A stretch of DNA of 64,000 bases from positions 1-64,000 of the forward strand of contig NZ_AEJF01000075.1 in NCBI RefSeq assembly GCF_001028175.1, read 5' to 3'. The stretch comes from Caballeronia mineralivorans PML1(12) (GTDB lineage Bacteria; Pseudomonadota; Gammaproteobacteria; Burkholderiales; Burkholderiaceae). Below the pieces are notes generated by a model, which worked only from the letters and a program-made list of their open reading frames with translations, was not told the DNA's origin and searched no databases. Within the stretch, counting starts at the first letter, position 1. The number at the start of each line of letters is the position of its first letter. The position numbers and the translations under genes were made by a program. Shown here piece by piece: positions 17,798-25,773 of this stretch.

Positions 17798-18400
17798 TCA
17801 AGAAAGTGATTCGTTCACGCGCTTGCCATCGCGTTTGACAATCCGGGCGGGAACACCAACAACGGTTGAGTTAGCCGGCACGTTTTTAACGACAACTGCA
17901 TTCGCCCCGACCTTCGAGTTGTTCCCTAGTGTAACGGCGCCGATCAGTTTGGCGCCTGCGCTGATCGTCACGTTGTCGCCAATGGTTGGGCAGTCGTCGG
18001 TATTGGAATACCCAATCGTAACCTGTTGATTTATCCAGCAGTTTGCTCCGATCGACTTCGCAGCAATTATCGTGGCAAAACCGTGCTGAATGAACAAGCC
18101 AGGTCCAATAACGTCGGTCGAGATGAACAGGGTGTTCATTGGGCGGCACAACGGATTGACGATTTTTCCGAGCCAACCCACGCGATGATAAAAAAGATTC
18201 CGATATTCGGGGTAGATGGTCATCAATCGAATGAACGCGAGGGCAGGGCCGGATTTTTTATCTTTCATATATATGTCGTTCCAGCGATCGATATCGGCTC
18301 GAATCAGCCCATTTTTATCCCGGGTTGCCAGCAGAATTAAATGGGGAATGAGACGAATAGCACTGAATACCATGCCAATCGTTTTAAGAAAATTCTTCAT
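17798..18400 (-). CDS. Hexapeptide-repeat acetyltransferase (serine acetyltransferase-like)
   Basis: This 200-residue protein has a helical, weakly hydrophobic N-terminal half. A left-handed beta-helix follows, built from hexapeptide repeats (IGPGLFIQHG, IGANCWINQQVTIGYS, IGDNVTISAGAKLIGAVTLGNN). The likely catalytic His is in IQHGFATII, and the closing loop VVGVPARIV is usual for this fold. It is shorter than a true cysteine-pathway CysE and sits inside a polysaccharide locus. It therefore more likely O-acetylates a sugar of the repeat unit with acetyl-CoA. It is the only gene of the locus transcribed on this strand before the fucosyltransferase-like gene, so it has its own promoter. Confidence 0.88.
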   Translation of the reverse strand: MKNFLKTIGMVFSAIRLIPHLILLATRDKNGLIRADIDRWNDIYMKDKKSGPALAFIRLMTIYPEYRNLFYHRVGWLGKIVNPLCRPMNTLFISTDVIGPGLFIQHGFATIIAAKSIGANCWINQQVTIGYSNTDDCPTIGDNVTISAGAKLIGAVTLGNNSKVGANAVVVKNVPANSTVVGVPARIVKRDGKRVNESLS

Positions 18401-18729
18401 AATATGTGGCTACTAAGGAAAACAGAGTGATCGCCGTATCGTGTTCGAGCGTGATGACAGATGGTCTCGCTCAGAACGTTCGCGCGCCGGTAGTGGTTGG
18501 CGCGGCGCAGATGGATGGATGGATGCGCTGCGAGCATCGACGGCAGCAACACAATGAATATGTCCAATCCCGCATCTGAAGCTTGATTCGGAATCCGAAC
18601 GATAGATAAGGCTAGCCAACAACTTGCCTGCTTTCCGCTGTCACTTCCGTGCCGACGCACCGTCCGGGTGCGAGCAACGCGCGGAACGGGCTGTGTTGCG
18701 ATCTCGTGCATGCCAAGCGTGCCCTGTAA

Positions 18730-18927
18730 TTACGCGCGCTCGCAATGAAGCTGCACGGCTTTGGTGAGTGCGGCCTGTAATGCATCTTCCGGGTTGTCAA
18801 AGAATCCCGTGGACGGGGTGTATGGACGTGCGTCGCTACGGGACCGCAAGTAATACGTGTATTTCGGACCAAGCTTACGAACTTCGATCAGATACTCCCC
18901 GTCGTCATGTGGACTGTATGTGTACAC
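18730..18927 (-). CDS. Small hypothetical protein
   Basis: This 65-residue protein has a GTG start at 18927 preceded by GAGG eight bases upstream. The composition is balanced and protein-like, with aromatic strands (YLIEVRKLGPKYTYYLRSR) and a C-terminal helix (NPEDALQAALTKAVQLH). It has no signal peptide or membrane segment. No family is recognised, although small beta-strand plus helix proteins of this kind are common in Burkholderia. No neighbour is on the same strand within 300 bases, so it would be monocistronic. Confidence 0.5.
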   Translation of the reverse strand: MYTYSPHDDGEYLIEVRKLGPKYTYYLRSRSDARPYTPSTGFFDNPEDALQAALTKAVQLHCERA

Positions 18928-19562
18928 GAGAATGCCTCACATCGCCGATAAGTTTGAGACGAAGCGTAGCCACGAAGAAACGCATCGTCAACCGCGCGGG
19001 TGAAGTTGACGGTCGAGATTTTTTTGATGGAACGTCATTAGGGAGTCATAGAACAGGCCATTGAGTGTTTCGCAAGGCCTGTCGACTTCCTTGCAGATCG
19101 TACCAAATTTTTTCCAGTAAGAAGGAATGCAGTGCAATTGTTACGCGCTGACAAAATTTATTTGTGAGGCGTTAGGCTTTGCAAAGTCTTTGGTCGTGAG
19201 AGCGCACGGACGCGACGTCTCTATCAAGTGCGGATCTGACTCCGGCTTCAAGACTTCTTTACAGTTTTTTGACACGTTAGGTATCCTTATCGTAACAGTG
19301 TGTAATAAATCCGATTTTCACGATACGAAACAGTCGGTGCTCAAGCGCACGTCCGCCGTAAGTTCTTGGTTAAAAGATAGTAGATAGAAGACAACAACGG
19401 GGACTCAATCGCCAAGTCTCGTTTCCGGCGGGTTCGTGTGATTTACTCCTGCCTAGCAACCAAAGAGTTGCTTCCTGCCACCGGAGACTGGCCCCATGAA
19501 ACGAATTTTCACTCATATTTTCGAGTTCTATGTTTCGAGCTCTGTGACGAGACGAGAGTTCT
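18928..19562. other. Leader region of the autokinase operon
   Basis: About 630 comparatively A/T-rich bases lie upstream of the Wzc-like gene. A plus-strand frame at 19127-19387 (86 codons) has a doubtful start and no known family. A 38-codon frame begins at ATG 19496. No sigma-54 motif as good as the one at 16447 is present. The length suggests a long untranslated leader or several promoters for the operon that follows. Confidence 0.4.
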
Positions 19563-19612
19563 ATGACGAGACGAATCGCGCCGCGCTATATCGACCCGCC
19601 AGTGAGGGATGA
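19496..19612 (+). CDS. Possible short upstream reading frame overlapping the autokinase start
   Basis: An ATG at 19496 with GGAG about nine bases upstream opens a 38-codon frame (MKRIFTHIFEF...) that ends at a TGA 47 bases inside the autokinase gene, in another frame. It could act as a translational leader. It has no known family and may be chance. Confidence 0.2.
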   Translation: MKRIFTHIFEFYVSSSVTRREFYDETNRAALYRPASEG

Positions 19613-21758
19613 CGTTTCGCTGTCTGAGAACGTTGATGTTGTAATGGAAAACCGAAAGACGGTTTTCTGGGTCGTAGTAACCATCTTCTTGCTAGGTCTT
19701 GCCTACGCGTTCCTTGCGCCGCCAGTCTATCGCGCAGACGCCATGATTCAGGTCGAAGACCCGAACAGCAGCAACACCAGCAGCCCAACACCCTGGCAGA
19801 ACAAGGACGCGAGTACTCCGTTCGACCCTGCTGCCGCGACTGCTGCCGAGTCTGAACTGATCCGTTCCCGCGCAGTCATCCAGCCAACCGTCAAGGCGCT
19901 CAACCTGAGCGTTGACGCGACACCAAAATACTTTCCGGTCATCGGTCACTGGATCGCGCGGCAGATGACGGGCAGCGAGCCGGCCAAGCCGTTACTCGGC
20001 TTGAGTGGTTACGCGTGGGGTGGAGAGAAGATCAGCGTCGCCACGTTTAGCGCGAAGGAGGACGAGACCTACACCCTGACGGCCGGGACTGGCGGCTCCT
20101 ACGTTTTGCAGAACAGTGACGACATCATCGTCGCGCGAGGGACAGTAGGCGAGGACACGGTTGGCAACGATCAGGGCGAGAACGTTTCGATCAAGGTCAG
20201 CAGTCTTGCGGCCAATCCCGGTACACGGTTTTCGGTCAAGCGTTTGCGTGAACTAGATGCAATTGATCGTTTGCAAAATGACCTGAAGGTCGAAGAGCTG
20301 GGTAAACAAGCTGGAATTCTTTCAGTTACGCTTGAAGGTCAGGATAACGTAAAAATTACACAGATTGTCAACGAGATTGCGCGTAAGTATGTCGCACAGA
20401 ATGTGGAACACAAGAGGCAGGAAGCGCAGACAACACTTGCGTTCCTGGACCAGCAGTTGCCCATACTGAAGACGGCGCTTGAGCATTCCGAAAATGCCTA
20501 CAACGCGTTTCGCAACGCGCACGGTACGGTCGACTTGAGCGAGGAGAGCCGATTGCTACTTGGGCAAATGGTAGATGCCCAGTCCAGGCAGATGGACCTC
20601 GAGCAGCGGCGCAACGAGCTCGCGCATCGGTTCTCGGACCAGTACCCGGCTGTTGCTTCTCTGACCCAGAGCATCGAACAGTTGAAGGAGCAGCAACGCG
20701 CCTTCACCGATCGCGTCGCGGTGTTGCCAAACACCGAACAGAACGCGCTCAGGCTGTTGCGCGACGTACGCGTCAATACCGAGCTGTATACGAACATGCT
20801 CAACAGCGCACAGCAGTTGAACATTGTCAGGGCGGGGCAGATGGGCAACGTCCGGGTGGTCGACTGGGCGATGACGTCAGCCAAGCCGGTCAAGCCGAGA
20901 AAGACGGTCATTGCCGGTATGTCGCTGATGGTTGGGTTGGTCCTGGGTCTGGGGATGCCCTTCCTGCGTCGCCGATTTCGTCCGGGCATGGAGCACTCCG
21001 AGCATTTCGAGCATGTCCTCGGTGCACCGGTCTACTCGGTCGTGCCTCACAGCGAGAAGCAGGCCAAGCTCGAGAACCGGTTGCGTCGCGGCGCGAAAGG
21101 ACAGCATTTGCTGGCTACGCAGGCGCCGGACGACATTGCGGTCGAAGCAATTCGCAGCCTTCAAACAGCGCTTCACTTCGGCGCGTTTCAACCGCAGAAC
21201 AACATCATCCTGCTCACTGGGCCGCGGCCGGACGTAGGAAAATCGTTCCTCGCTGCGAACCTCGCTACCGTATTGGCAGCGGGAGGAAAAATGGTGCTGC
21301 TGGTCGATGCAGACATGCGCGGCGGCGATATCAACACGTACTTCGATGTCCCGGCCAGCCCGGGCTTGTCGGAAGCCGTAGGAGGTCAGCCGCCTGAACG
21401 TTTGATACGCCGTGGCGTAGCGGGGACCAATCTCGACTTTCTTCCAAAGGGCACGAAGCCGGGCAACCCGACTGAACTGCTGATGAGCAACCGGTTCAAG
21501 AGCTTGCTCGACGAGTTCTCTAGGCGCTACGACGTGGTCGTGATCGATGCGCCACCGCTGCTGGCCGTAGCGGACGCAGCGGTAGTCGCGCGCTACGCCG
21601 GTACGACGCTGTTCGCAGTGCGGCATGGACGGCACACCTCGGCCGAGATCGCTGAAGCCGAGCGGAGACTGTTGAACGCGAACGTTGAAGTGAGCGGTGT
21701 GCTGGTGAACGACGTGCCGCAGCGAAGCATGAAGTACGGGTCGTACTACCCGGGGTAA
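19563..21758 (+). CDS. Wzc-like polysaccharide co-polymerase / tyrosine autokinase
   Basis: This 731-residue inner-membrane protein controls chain length and export of Wzy-dependent polysaccharides. It has a first membrane helix at about residues 30-52, a Wzz-type periplasmic domain with long coiled-coil helices, and a second membrane helix near 450-470. A BY-kinase domain follows, with Walker A (GPRPDVGKSF, about 552-561), Walker A' (LLVDADMRGG, about 579-588) and Walker B (VVVIDAPPLL, about 657-666). The tail has only Tyr725, Tyr728 and Tyr729, a short cluster compared with Wzc proteins. No wza or wzb gene is next to it, which is unusual. The polymerase gene starts five bases after its stop. 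Confidence 0.93.
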   Translation: MTRRIAPRYIDPPVRDDVSLSENVDVVMENRKTVFWVVVTIFLLGLAYAFLAPPVYRADAMIQVEDPNSSNTSSPTPWQNKDASTPFDPAAATAAESELIRSRAVIQPTVKALNLSVDATPKYFPVIGHWIARQMTGSEPAKPLLGLSGYAWGGEKISVATFSAKEDETYTLTAGTGGSYVLQNSDDIIVARGTVGEDTVGNDQGENVSIKVSSLAANPGTRFSVKRLRELDAIDRLQNDLKVEELGKQAGILSVTLEGQDNVKITQIVNEIARKYVAQNVEHKRQEAQTTLAFLDQQLPILKTALEHSENAYNAFRNAHGTVDLSEESRLLLGQMVDAQSRQMDLEQRRNELAHRFSDQYPAVASLTQSIEQLKEQQRAFTDRVAVLPNTEQNALRLLRDVRVNTELYTNMLNSAQQLNIVRAGQMGNVRVVDWAMTSAKPVKPRKTVIAGMSLMVGLVLGLGMPFLRRRFRPGMEHSEHFEHVLGAPVYSVVPHSEKQAKLENRLRRGAKGQHLLATQAPDDIAVEAIRSLQTALHFGAFQPQNNIILLTGPRPDVGKSFLAANLATVLAAGGKMVLLVDADMRGGDINTYFDVPASPGLSEAVGGQPPERLIRRGVAGTNLDFLPKGTKPGNPTELLMSNRFKSLLDEFSRRYDVVVIDAPPLLAVADAAVVARYAGTTLFAVRHGRHTSAEIAEAERRLLNANVEVSGVLVNDVPQRSMKYGSYYPG

Positions 21759-21763
21759 CGCCG

Positions 21764-23014
21764 ATGAAACCAGTTCGTGCGGCGCGGGTAGGAGAGCAAG
21801 GATTCGACCGCTACCCAAGCGCTGCGAATACATTCCGGCGTTCAGACGATACGCGACACGTTCTGTTCGACGTGTTCTTGCTCAGTGGTCTGTTGCTTCT
21901 GTCGCTGCAGTGCACGCAAGTGGGCGGGGCCCAGTTGAATCAGTTCTGGTCGTTGATCGTGTTCGCGCTGCTGCTGGCGACACGAAGCGTCCATGTGATG
22001 GGCCGCGAGGTGCTTGCTTATCTTTTCTTTCTCGGTGTCGCCATATGGCTGACATTGTTTGCGGGTTATCCGCATACGAAGGAAGTGCCGCAGATCATCA
22101 AGTTTGCACTCGTGTATCCGGTGTTTTATCTGGTGGGCCGGCAGTTTGGCCGCCACTATCTGGAGAACAGGCTGCCTTATGGGTACGTTACCTTGATCGT
22201 TTTTTTCTTGTTCCAGATTGCCTTGCAGAAGCTCGATGTCCCCTACGTCTACAAGCAAGTGGAATTCATGCAAGACGCCATACACGGCTCGTTTCTGGAG
22301 CGTAACTGGTTCGCGCTGTTCTTTTTCGGCGCGAGTTACATGTTGTTTCTCCAGTCGGACCGCAAGCCTTTCGACGTATCCATACTCCTGGCGTTCGGGG
22401 TGGCGAATGCGCTGGTGAGCGAGTCGAAGACCGTGCTGATTCCCTGCGGCATCGTACTCATGATGCAGTTGAAGGGCTATAACGGCATCAAGCTGCTACT
22501 GCTGGCGCTGGGTGGCGGGCTCTATTACTGGCGATTCGGCGGGGAGCTTTCGGGTGACATGTTGAACGTTCGTCTTGAGGAAGAGCGCGGCCTGGCGTTC
22601 ACCATCAGCATGGGTCTGATTGCGCAGGACTGGCTGGGCCACGGCTTCGGTTTTGTTGAAAGCTTTTTCTCGACCGCCGTGGTCGACGTCAAGGGATTAG
22701 GTGCTGGTACGAACTCAGTCTTTTCCTCGCCGATCGACATGGCGCTGATCGCAGGCATCCCCGGGCTGATCGCATGGCTGGTGTTTTTCTGCGGCCTGGG
22801 TCTTGGTTGGGCGACGATGATTTGCTTGGCGCCAATAGCGGCGTGGTCAATATCGAATCCATTGCATCAGAACGAGACGGCCTATTTTCTTATCGGCTAT
22901 CTCGTATCGTGGGGGCGCGGTGGGCCTTCCATAGCGGCTCGCGCGGCCAGGAGCTTACGTAGTCGCGCTGAACGATTCGGCTCGCCGGTGCAGGTTCACG
23001 GTGAGCCGATATGA
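21764..23014 (+). CDS. O-antigen ligase/polymerase-like (Wzy) membrane protein
   Basis: This 416-residue polytopic protein has about ten membrane helices and a larger periplasmic loop in the second half, the usual layout of Wzy polymerases and O-antigen ligases. These families share little sequence. The call rests on topology, on the segment SESKTVLIPCGIVL that resembles the conserved SRGA region, and on position between the autokinase and glycosyltransferases. It would join flipped repeat units into long chains in the periplasm. Its stop overlaps the next start (ATGA at 23011), so translation is coupled. Confidence 0.8.
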   Translation: MKPVRAARVGEQGFDRYPSAANTFRRSDDTRHVLFDVFLLSGLLLLSLQCTQVGGAQLNQFWSLIVFALLLATRSVHVMGREVLAYLFFLGVAIWLTLFAGYPHTKEVPQIIKFALVYPVFYLVGRQFGRHYLENRLPYGYVTLIVFFLFQIALQKLDVPYVYKQVEFMQDAIHGSFLERNWFALFFFGASYMLFLQSDRKPFDVSILLAFGVANALVSESKTVLIPCGIVLMMQLKGYNGIKLLLLALGGGLYYWRFGGELSGDMLNVRLEEERGLAFTISMGLIAQDWLGHGFGFVESFFSTAVVDVKGLGAGTNSVFSSPIDMALIAGIPGLIAWLVFFCGLGLGWATMICLAPIAAWSISNPLHQNETAYFLIGYLVSWGRGGPSIAARAARSLRSRAERFGSPVQVHGEPI

Positions 23015-23853
23015 AATTCTCGCTGATCATGGCGACACTGGGGCGCAGCCGAGAGATCGAGCGTTTGTTCCGTTCTCTTGCGGAGCAGACCTATCGTAAT
23101 TTCGAACTGATCGTCGTGGACCAGAATCACGATGACCGCGTGACCGCGATCATCGACCGCTTCAAGGATGATTTTCAGATTGTTTATTGTCGTTCGGAGA
23201 AAGGCTTGTCGCGTGCGCGCAATGTCGGACTGCAAGCTGTAAGCGGAGACATTGTTGCCTTCCCGGACGACGACTGTTGGTACCTGCCGCACGTTCTCGA
23301 ATTCGTGGCAGGCAAGCTCGGCAGTGACGCCGCACTCGCCGGAGTGACCGGGTGCAGCGTAGACGGCGACAACAACCCTTCACAGGGGCGTTGGTCAACG
23401 AGCCCGTTGACGGTCAACCGCTACAACATCTGGACCTGTGCAACGTCGTACACGATCTTCCTACGTACAGAACCTGTACGCGCCGTGGGAGGGTTCGACG
23501 AGCAACTGGGCGTGGGTTCGGGTTCGCGCTGGGGCGCGGGAGAAGAAGTCAATTTTCTTCTTGGCGTGCTCAATGCCGGATACAAGGTTTGCTACGAGCC
23601 GGCGCTGCGTGTCTGCCACCCGGAGCCGCTGGCGATCTACGACGAAAAGGCTTACGCCCGTGGAAGGCTCTACAACCGCGGTTTCGGCCGGGTACTGTCG
23701 CTGAACCGGTATCCGATGCATTTCGTTCTCTACGTCGCTGCCAGGCCGGCCGCTGGCTGCGTGGTGTCGTTTCTGAAAGGAGACCTGGGTCGCGCGCGCT
23801 ATTACTGGATCGCCGCGACGCATCGTGTGCTCGGATGGGTTGATCAGGGATAG
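23011..23853 (+). CDS. Family 2 glycosyltransferase
   Basis: This 280-residue cytoplasmic or membrane-associated enzyme has the GT-A opening FSLIMATLGRSREIERLFRS, the VVDQNHDD strand, the GLSRARNVGLQAVSGD block and a DxD metal site in FPDDDCWYL. A later motif FDEQLGVGSGSRWGAGEEV supplies the catalytic acidic residue region. It adds a sugar from a nucleotide donor to the growing lipid-linked repeat unit. The start overlaps the polymerase stop by four bases and the next gene begins three bases after its own stop, so it is firmly within the operon. Donor sugar is not readable. Confidence 0.92.
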   Translation: MKFSLIMATLGRSREIERLFRSLAEQTYRNFELIVVDQNHDDRVTAIIDRFKDDFQIVYCRSEKGLSRARNVGLQAVSGDIVAFPDDDCWYLPHVLEFVAGKLGSDAALAGVTGCSVDGDNNPSQGRWSTSPLTVNRYNIWTCATSYTIFLRTEPVRAVGGFDEQLGVGSGSRWGAGEEVNFLLGVLNAGYKVCYEPALRVCHPEPLAIYDEKAYARGRLYNRGFGRVLSLNRYPMHFVLYVAARPAAGCVVSFLKGDLGRARYYWIAATHRVLGWVDQG

Positions 23854-23855
23854 AT

Positions 23856-24899
23856 ATGAATAATTACTCTCGCCTCGCTGTTGCCCTACCTGCGCTCACT
23901 GTCTACGCGGACCTTCGCTGGCCGGCGAAGACGGGCATCGGTAACGTGATGACGGCTTGTATGGAGCGTGCGCCGGCTGAAATCAGCATCGTCCCGTTGA
24001 AAATAGAGAGTGGCCTGGGCAGTCCCTGGTCGCCTTTCGCGATTTCGCGGGCGCTCGATGACGAGGACGATGGCGTGTTCTGGAATCCCGGGTTTGTTCC
24101 TCCGGCGTTCAGCAACCGGCCGGCCGTCGTGACCGTCCATGATTTGACGCATCTGCATTTTTACTCGCGGCTGCATCGCGCTTACTACGATGTCCTGTTC
24201 AGGCGAATGTACCTGCGTTGCGCAGCAGTGATCTGCGTTTCCGACTACACGCGCAACGAGTTCCTCGCGTGGTCGGGCATGCCTCGCACCCAGGTTCACG
24301 TTGTGTACAACGCGGTAGATCCGGCTTACGCAAACAACGACGAGGTGCTTGAGTCCGATGCCCCTTATATCCTTTATCCGGGCAACCGGCGGAACTACAA
24401 GAATCTCGAGCGGTTGCTTACGGCCTATGCACGCTCGTCGCTTCCCGCGAGAGGAATCCACTTGATGCTGACGGGCAATCCCGACGCAGCGCTCAAGGAA
24501 CTGGCGCACGCCCTGGGCATCTCATGGCGCCTGCGCTTTGCAGGAGATGTCCCGGACGCGTCAATGCCGAAGCTGTACCGGGGAGCACTCTTCGTCGCTT
24601 TTGTATCGCTTTATGAAGGATTTGGTTTGCCGATCCTGGAAGCAATGGCATCGCGCGTACCGGTGCTCACCTCGAACGTGTCGGCAATGCCCGAAGTCGC
24701 CGGTAGTGCGGCCATTACCGTCGATCCAAGGTCGGTTGACGACATCACCCAGTCGATGAACCGGCTTGCAGAAGACCGCGTCCTGCGGGAAGAGCTGATC
24801 GAGTGCGGTTGTGAGCAGGCGATGCGATTCAGTTGGGATCGTTCAGCCGATGAACTTTGGACCATTGTGGAACAAGCGTCGCTGGCAAGAAAACAATAG
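23856..24899 (+). CDS. Family 4 glycosyltransferase
   Basis: This 347-residue GT-B fold enzyme has a C-terminal donor-binding domain with the classical E-x7-E motif in SLYEGFGLPILEAMASRVPV. Earlier blocks also fit: VTVHDLTHLHF, ICVSDYTRNEF and ILYPGNRRNYKNLERLL, which opens the second Rossmann domain. It is a retaining transferase; members of this group often transfer mannose or rhamnose. It follows the family 2 gene with two bases between stop and start. A 42-base gap separates it from the next transferase. Confidence 0.93.
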   Translation: MNNYSRLAVALPALTVYADLRWPAKTGIGNVMTACMERAPAEISIVPLKIESGLGSPWSPFAISRALDDEDDGVFWNPGFVPPAFSNRPAVVTVHDLTHLHFYSRLHRAYYDVLFRRMYLRCAAVICVSDYTRNEFLAWSGMPRTQVHVVYNAVDPAYANNDEVLESDAPYILYPGNRRNYKNLERLLTAYARSSLPARGIHLMLTGNPDAALKELAHALGISWRLRFAGDVPDASMPKLYRGALFVAFVSLYEGFGLPILEAMASRVPVLTSNVSAMPEVAGSAAITVDPRSVDDITQSMNRLAEDRVLREELIECGCEQAMRFSWDRSADELWTIVEQASLARKQ

Positions 24900-24941
24900 C
24901 TTCATTGTCCGGCGTACTGTGTAGCCCGTTGCGAGGAAGCC

Positions 24942-25769
24942 ATGAACACTGAAGGCCATTTGAACGTTGTAATAGTAAACTTTCGTACACCTGATCTTAC
25001 TGTAAGGTGCGTGAAATCACTGCTCGCTTTGCGCATTGCGCGTGCGTCCGACATGGTCATTGTCGAAAACGCTTCACCCGATGACTCGTATCAGCGTTTG
25101 CGCACGGAGCTGCCAGATGGCGTGCGCCTCGTGCGCGCGTCGATGAATCGCGGCTTTGGGGCAGGAGTCAATCTCGGCGCGGTTGCCGGGACGCGAGAAA
25201 GAATCCTTGTCCTTAACCCCGACACCTACTTTGTCGACAACAGCATCGAGAAAGCGCTGGCCGTTCTGGACACCGCGCCGGACGTCGCCATGGTCGGGTT
25301 GGACTTGACCTATCCCGACGGCGTGCGCCAATACTCCGCGCGCCGCTTCTACAGTCTCCTGGATATCATCGGGCGTCGTACGCCGCTCGGTAAGCTGAGG
25401 TTGCTTGAACACCGTGTCAAGCGCCACATGATGATCGAGGCCTGGATTCCCGGTGTGCCTTTCGATGCAGACTGGGTCATGGGAACCGGGTTCATCGTGA
25501 AGCGGAATGTTTATGAAGAGCTGGGCGGCATGGACGAGCGCTATTTCCTCTATATGGAAGACGTCGATCTATGCGCGCGCGTGTGGAATTCCGGCTATCG
25601 AATTGCCTGCGTGCCCGGCGCGCGCCTGATGCACGACCACCAGCGGCAGTCAGCCGGAGGGCCGCTGTCGCGCGCAGGCCGTTATCACTTGCAGAGCCTG
25701 CTGCACTTCCGTAACAAGTTCCACTTGCCGCTGTTGATGCCGCCCAGCATCGATGGCGTCAAGAGATAG
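24942..25769 (+). CDS. Family 2 glycosyltransferase, rhamnosyltransferase-like
   Basis: This 275-residue enzyme of the WbbL/rhamnosyltransferase type has the opening NVVIVNFRTPDLTVRCVKSLL, then VENASPDD, the block NRGFGAGVNLG, a DxD-equivalent in LNPDTYF and the acidic pair in FLYMEDVDLCARVWNSGY. This subgroup commonly uses dTDP-L-rhamnose, which the rmlBACD genes further downstream would supply. Its stop lies four bases before the start chosen for the next gene. The donor assignment is inference from family habit and context. Confidence 0.92.
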   Translation: MNTEGHLNVVIVNFRTPDLTVRCVKSLLALRIARASDMVIVENASPDDSYQRLRTELPDGVRLVRASMNRGFGAGVNLGAVAGTRERILVLNPDTYFVDNSIEKALAVLDTAPDVAMVGLDLTYPDGVRQYSARRFYSLLDIIGRRTPLGKLRLLEHRVKRHMMIEAWIPGVPFDADWVMGTGFIVKRNVYEELGGMDERYFLYMEDVDLCARVWNSGYRIACVPGARLMHDHQRQSAGGPLSRAGRYHLQSLLHFRNKFHLPLLMPPSIDGVKR

Positions 25770-25773
25770 CGCG

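Noticed and set aside
19127-19387. 86-codon plus-strand frame upstream of the autokinase gene
   Set aside because: The purine-rich element touches the ATG, composition is ambiguous and no family is recognised, so I left it out as a gene.
19399-19412. GG-N10-GC pattern upstream of the autokinase gene as a sigma-54 promoter
   Set aside because: The -12 block reads TCGCC and the -24 block CGGGG, too far from the consensus to support.
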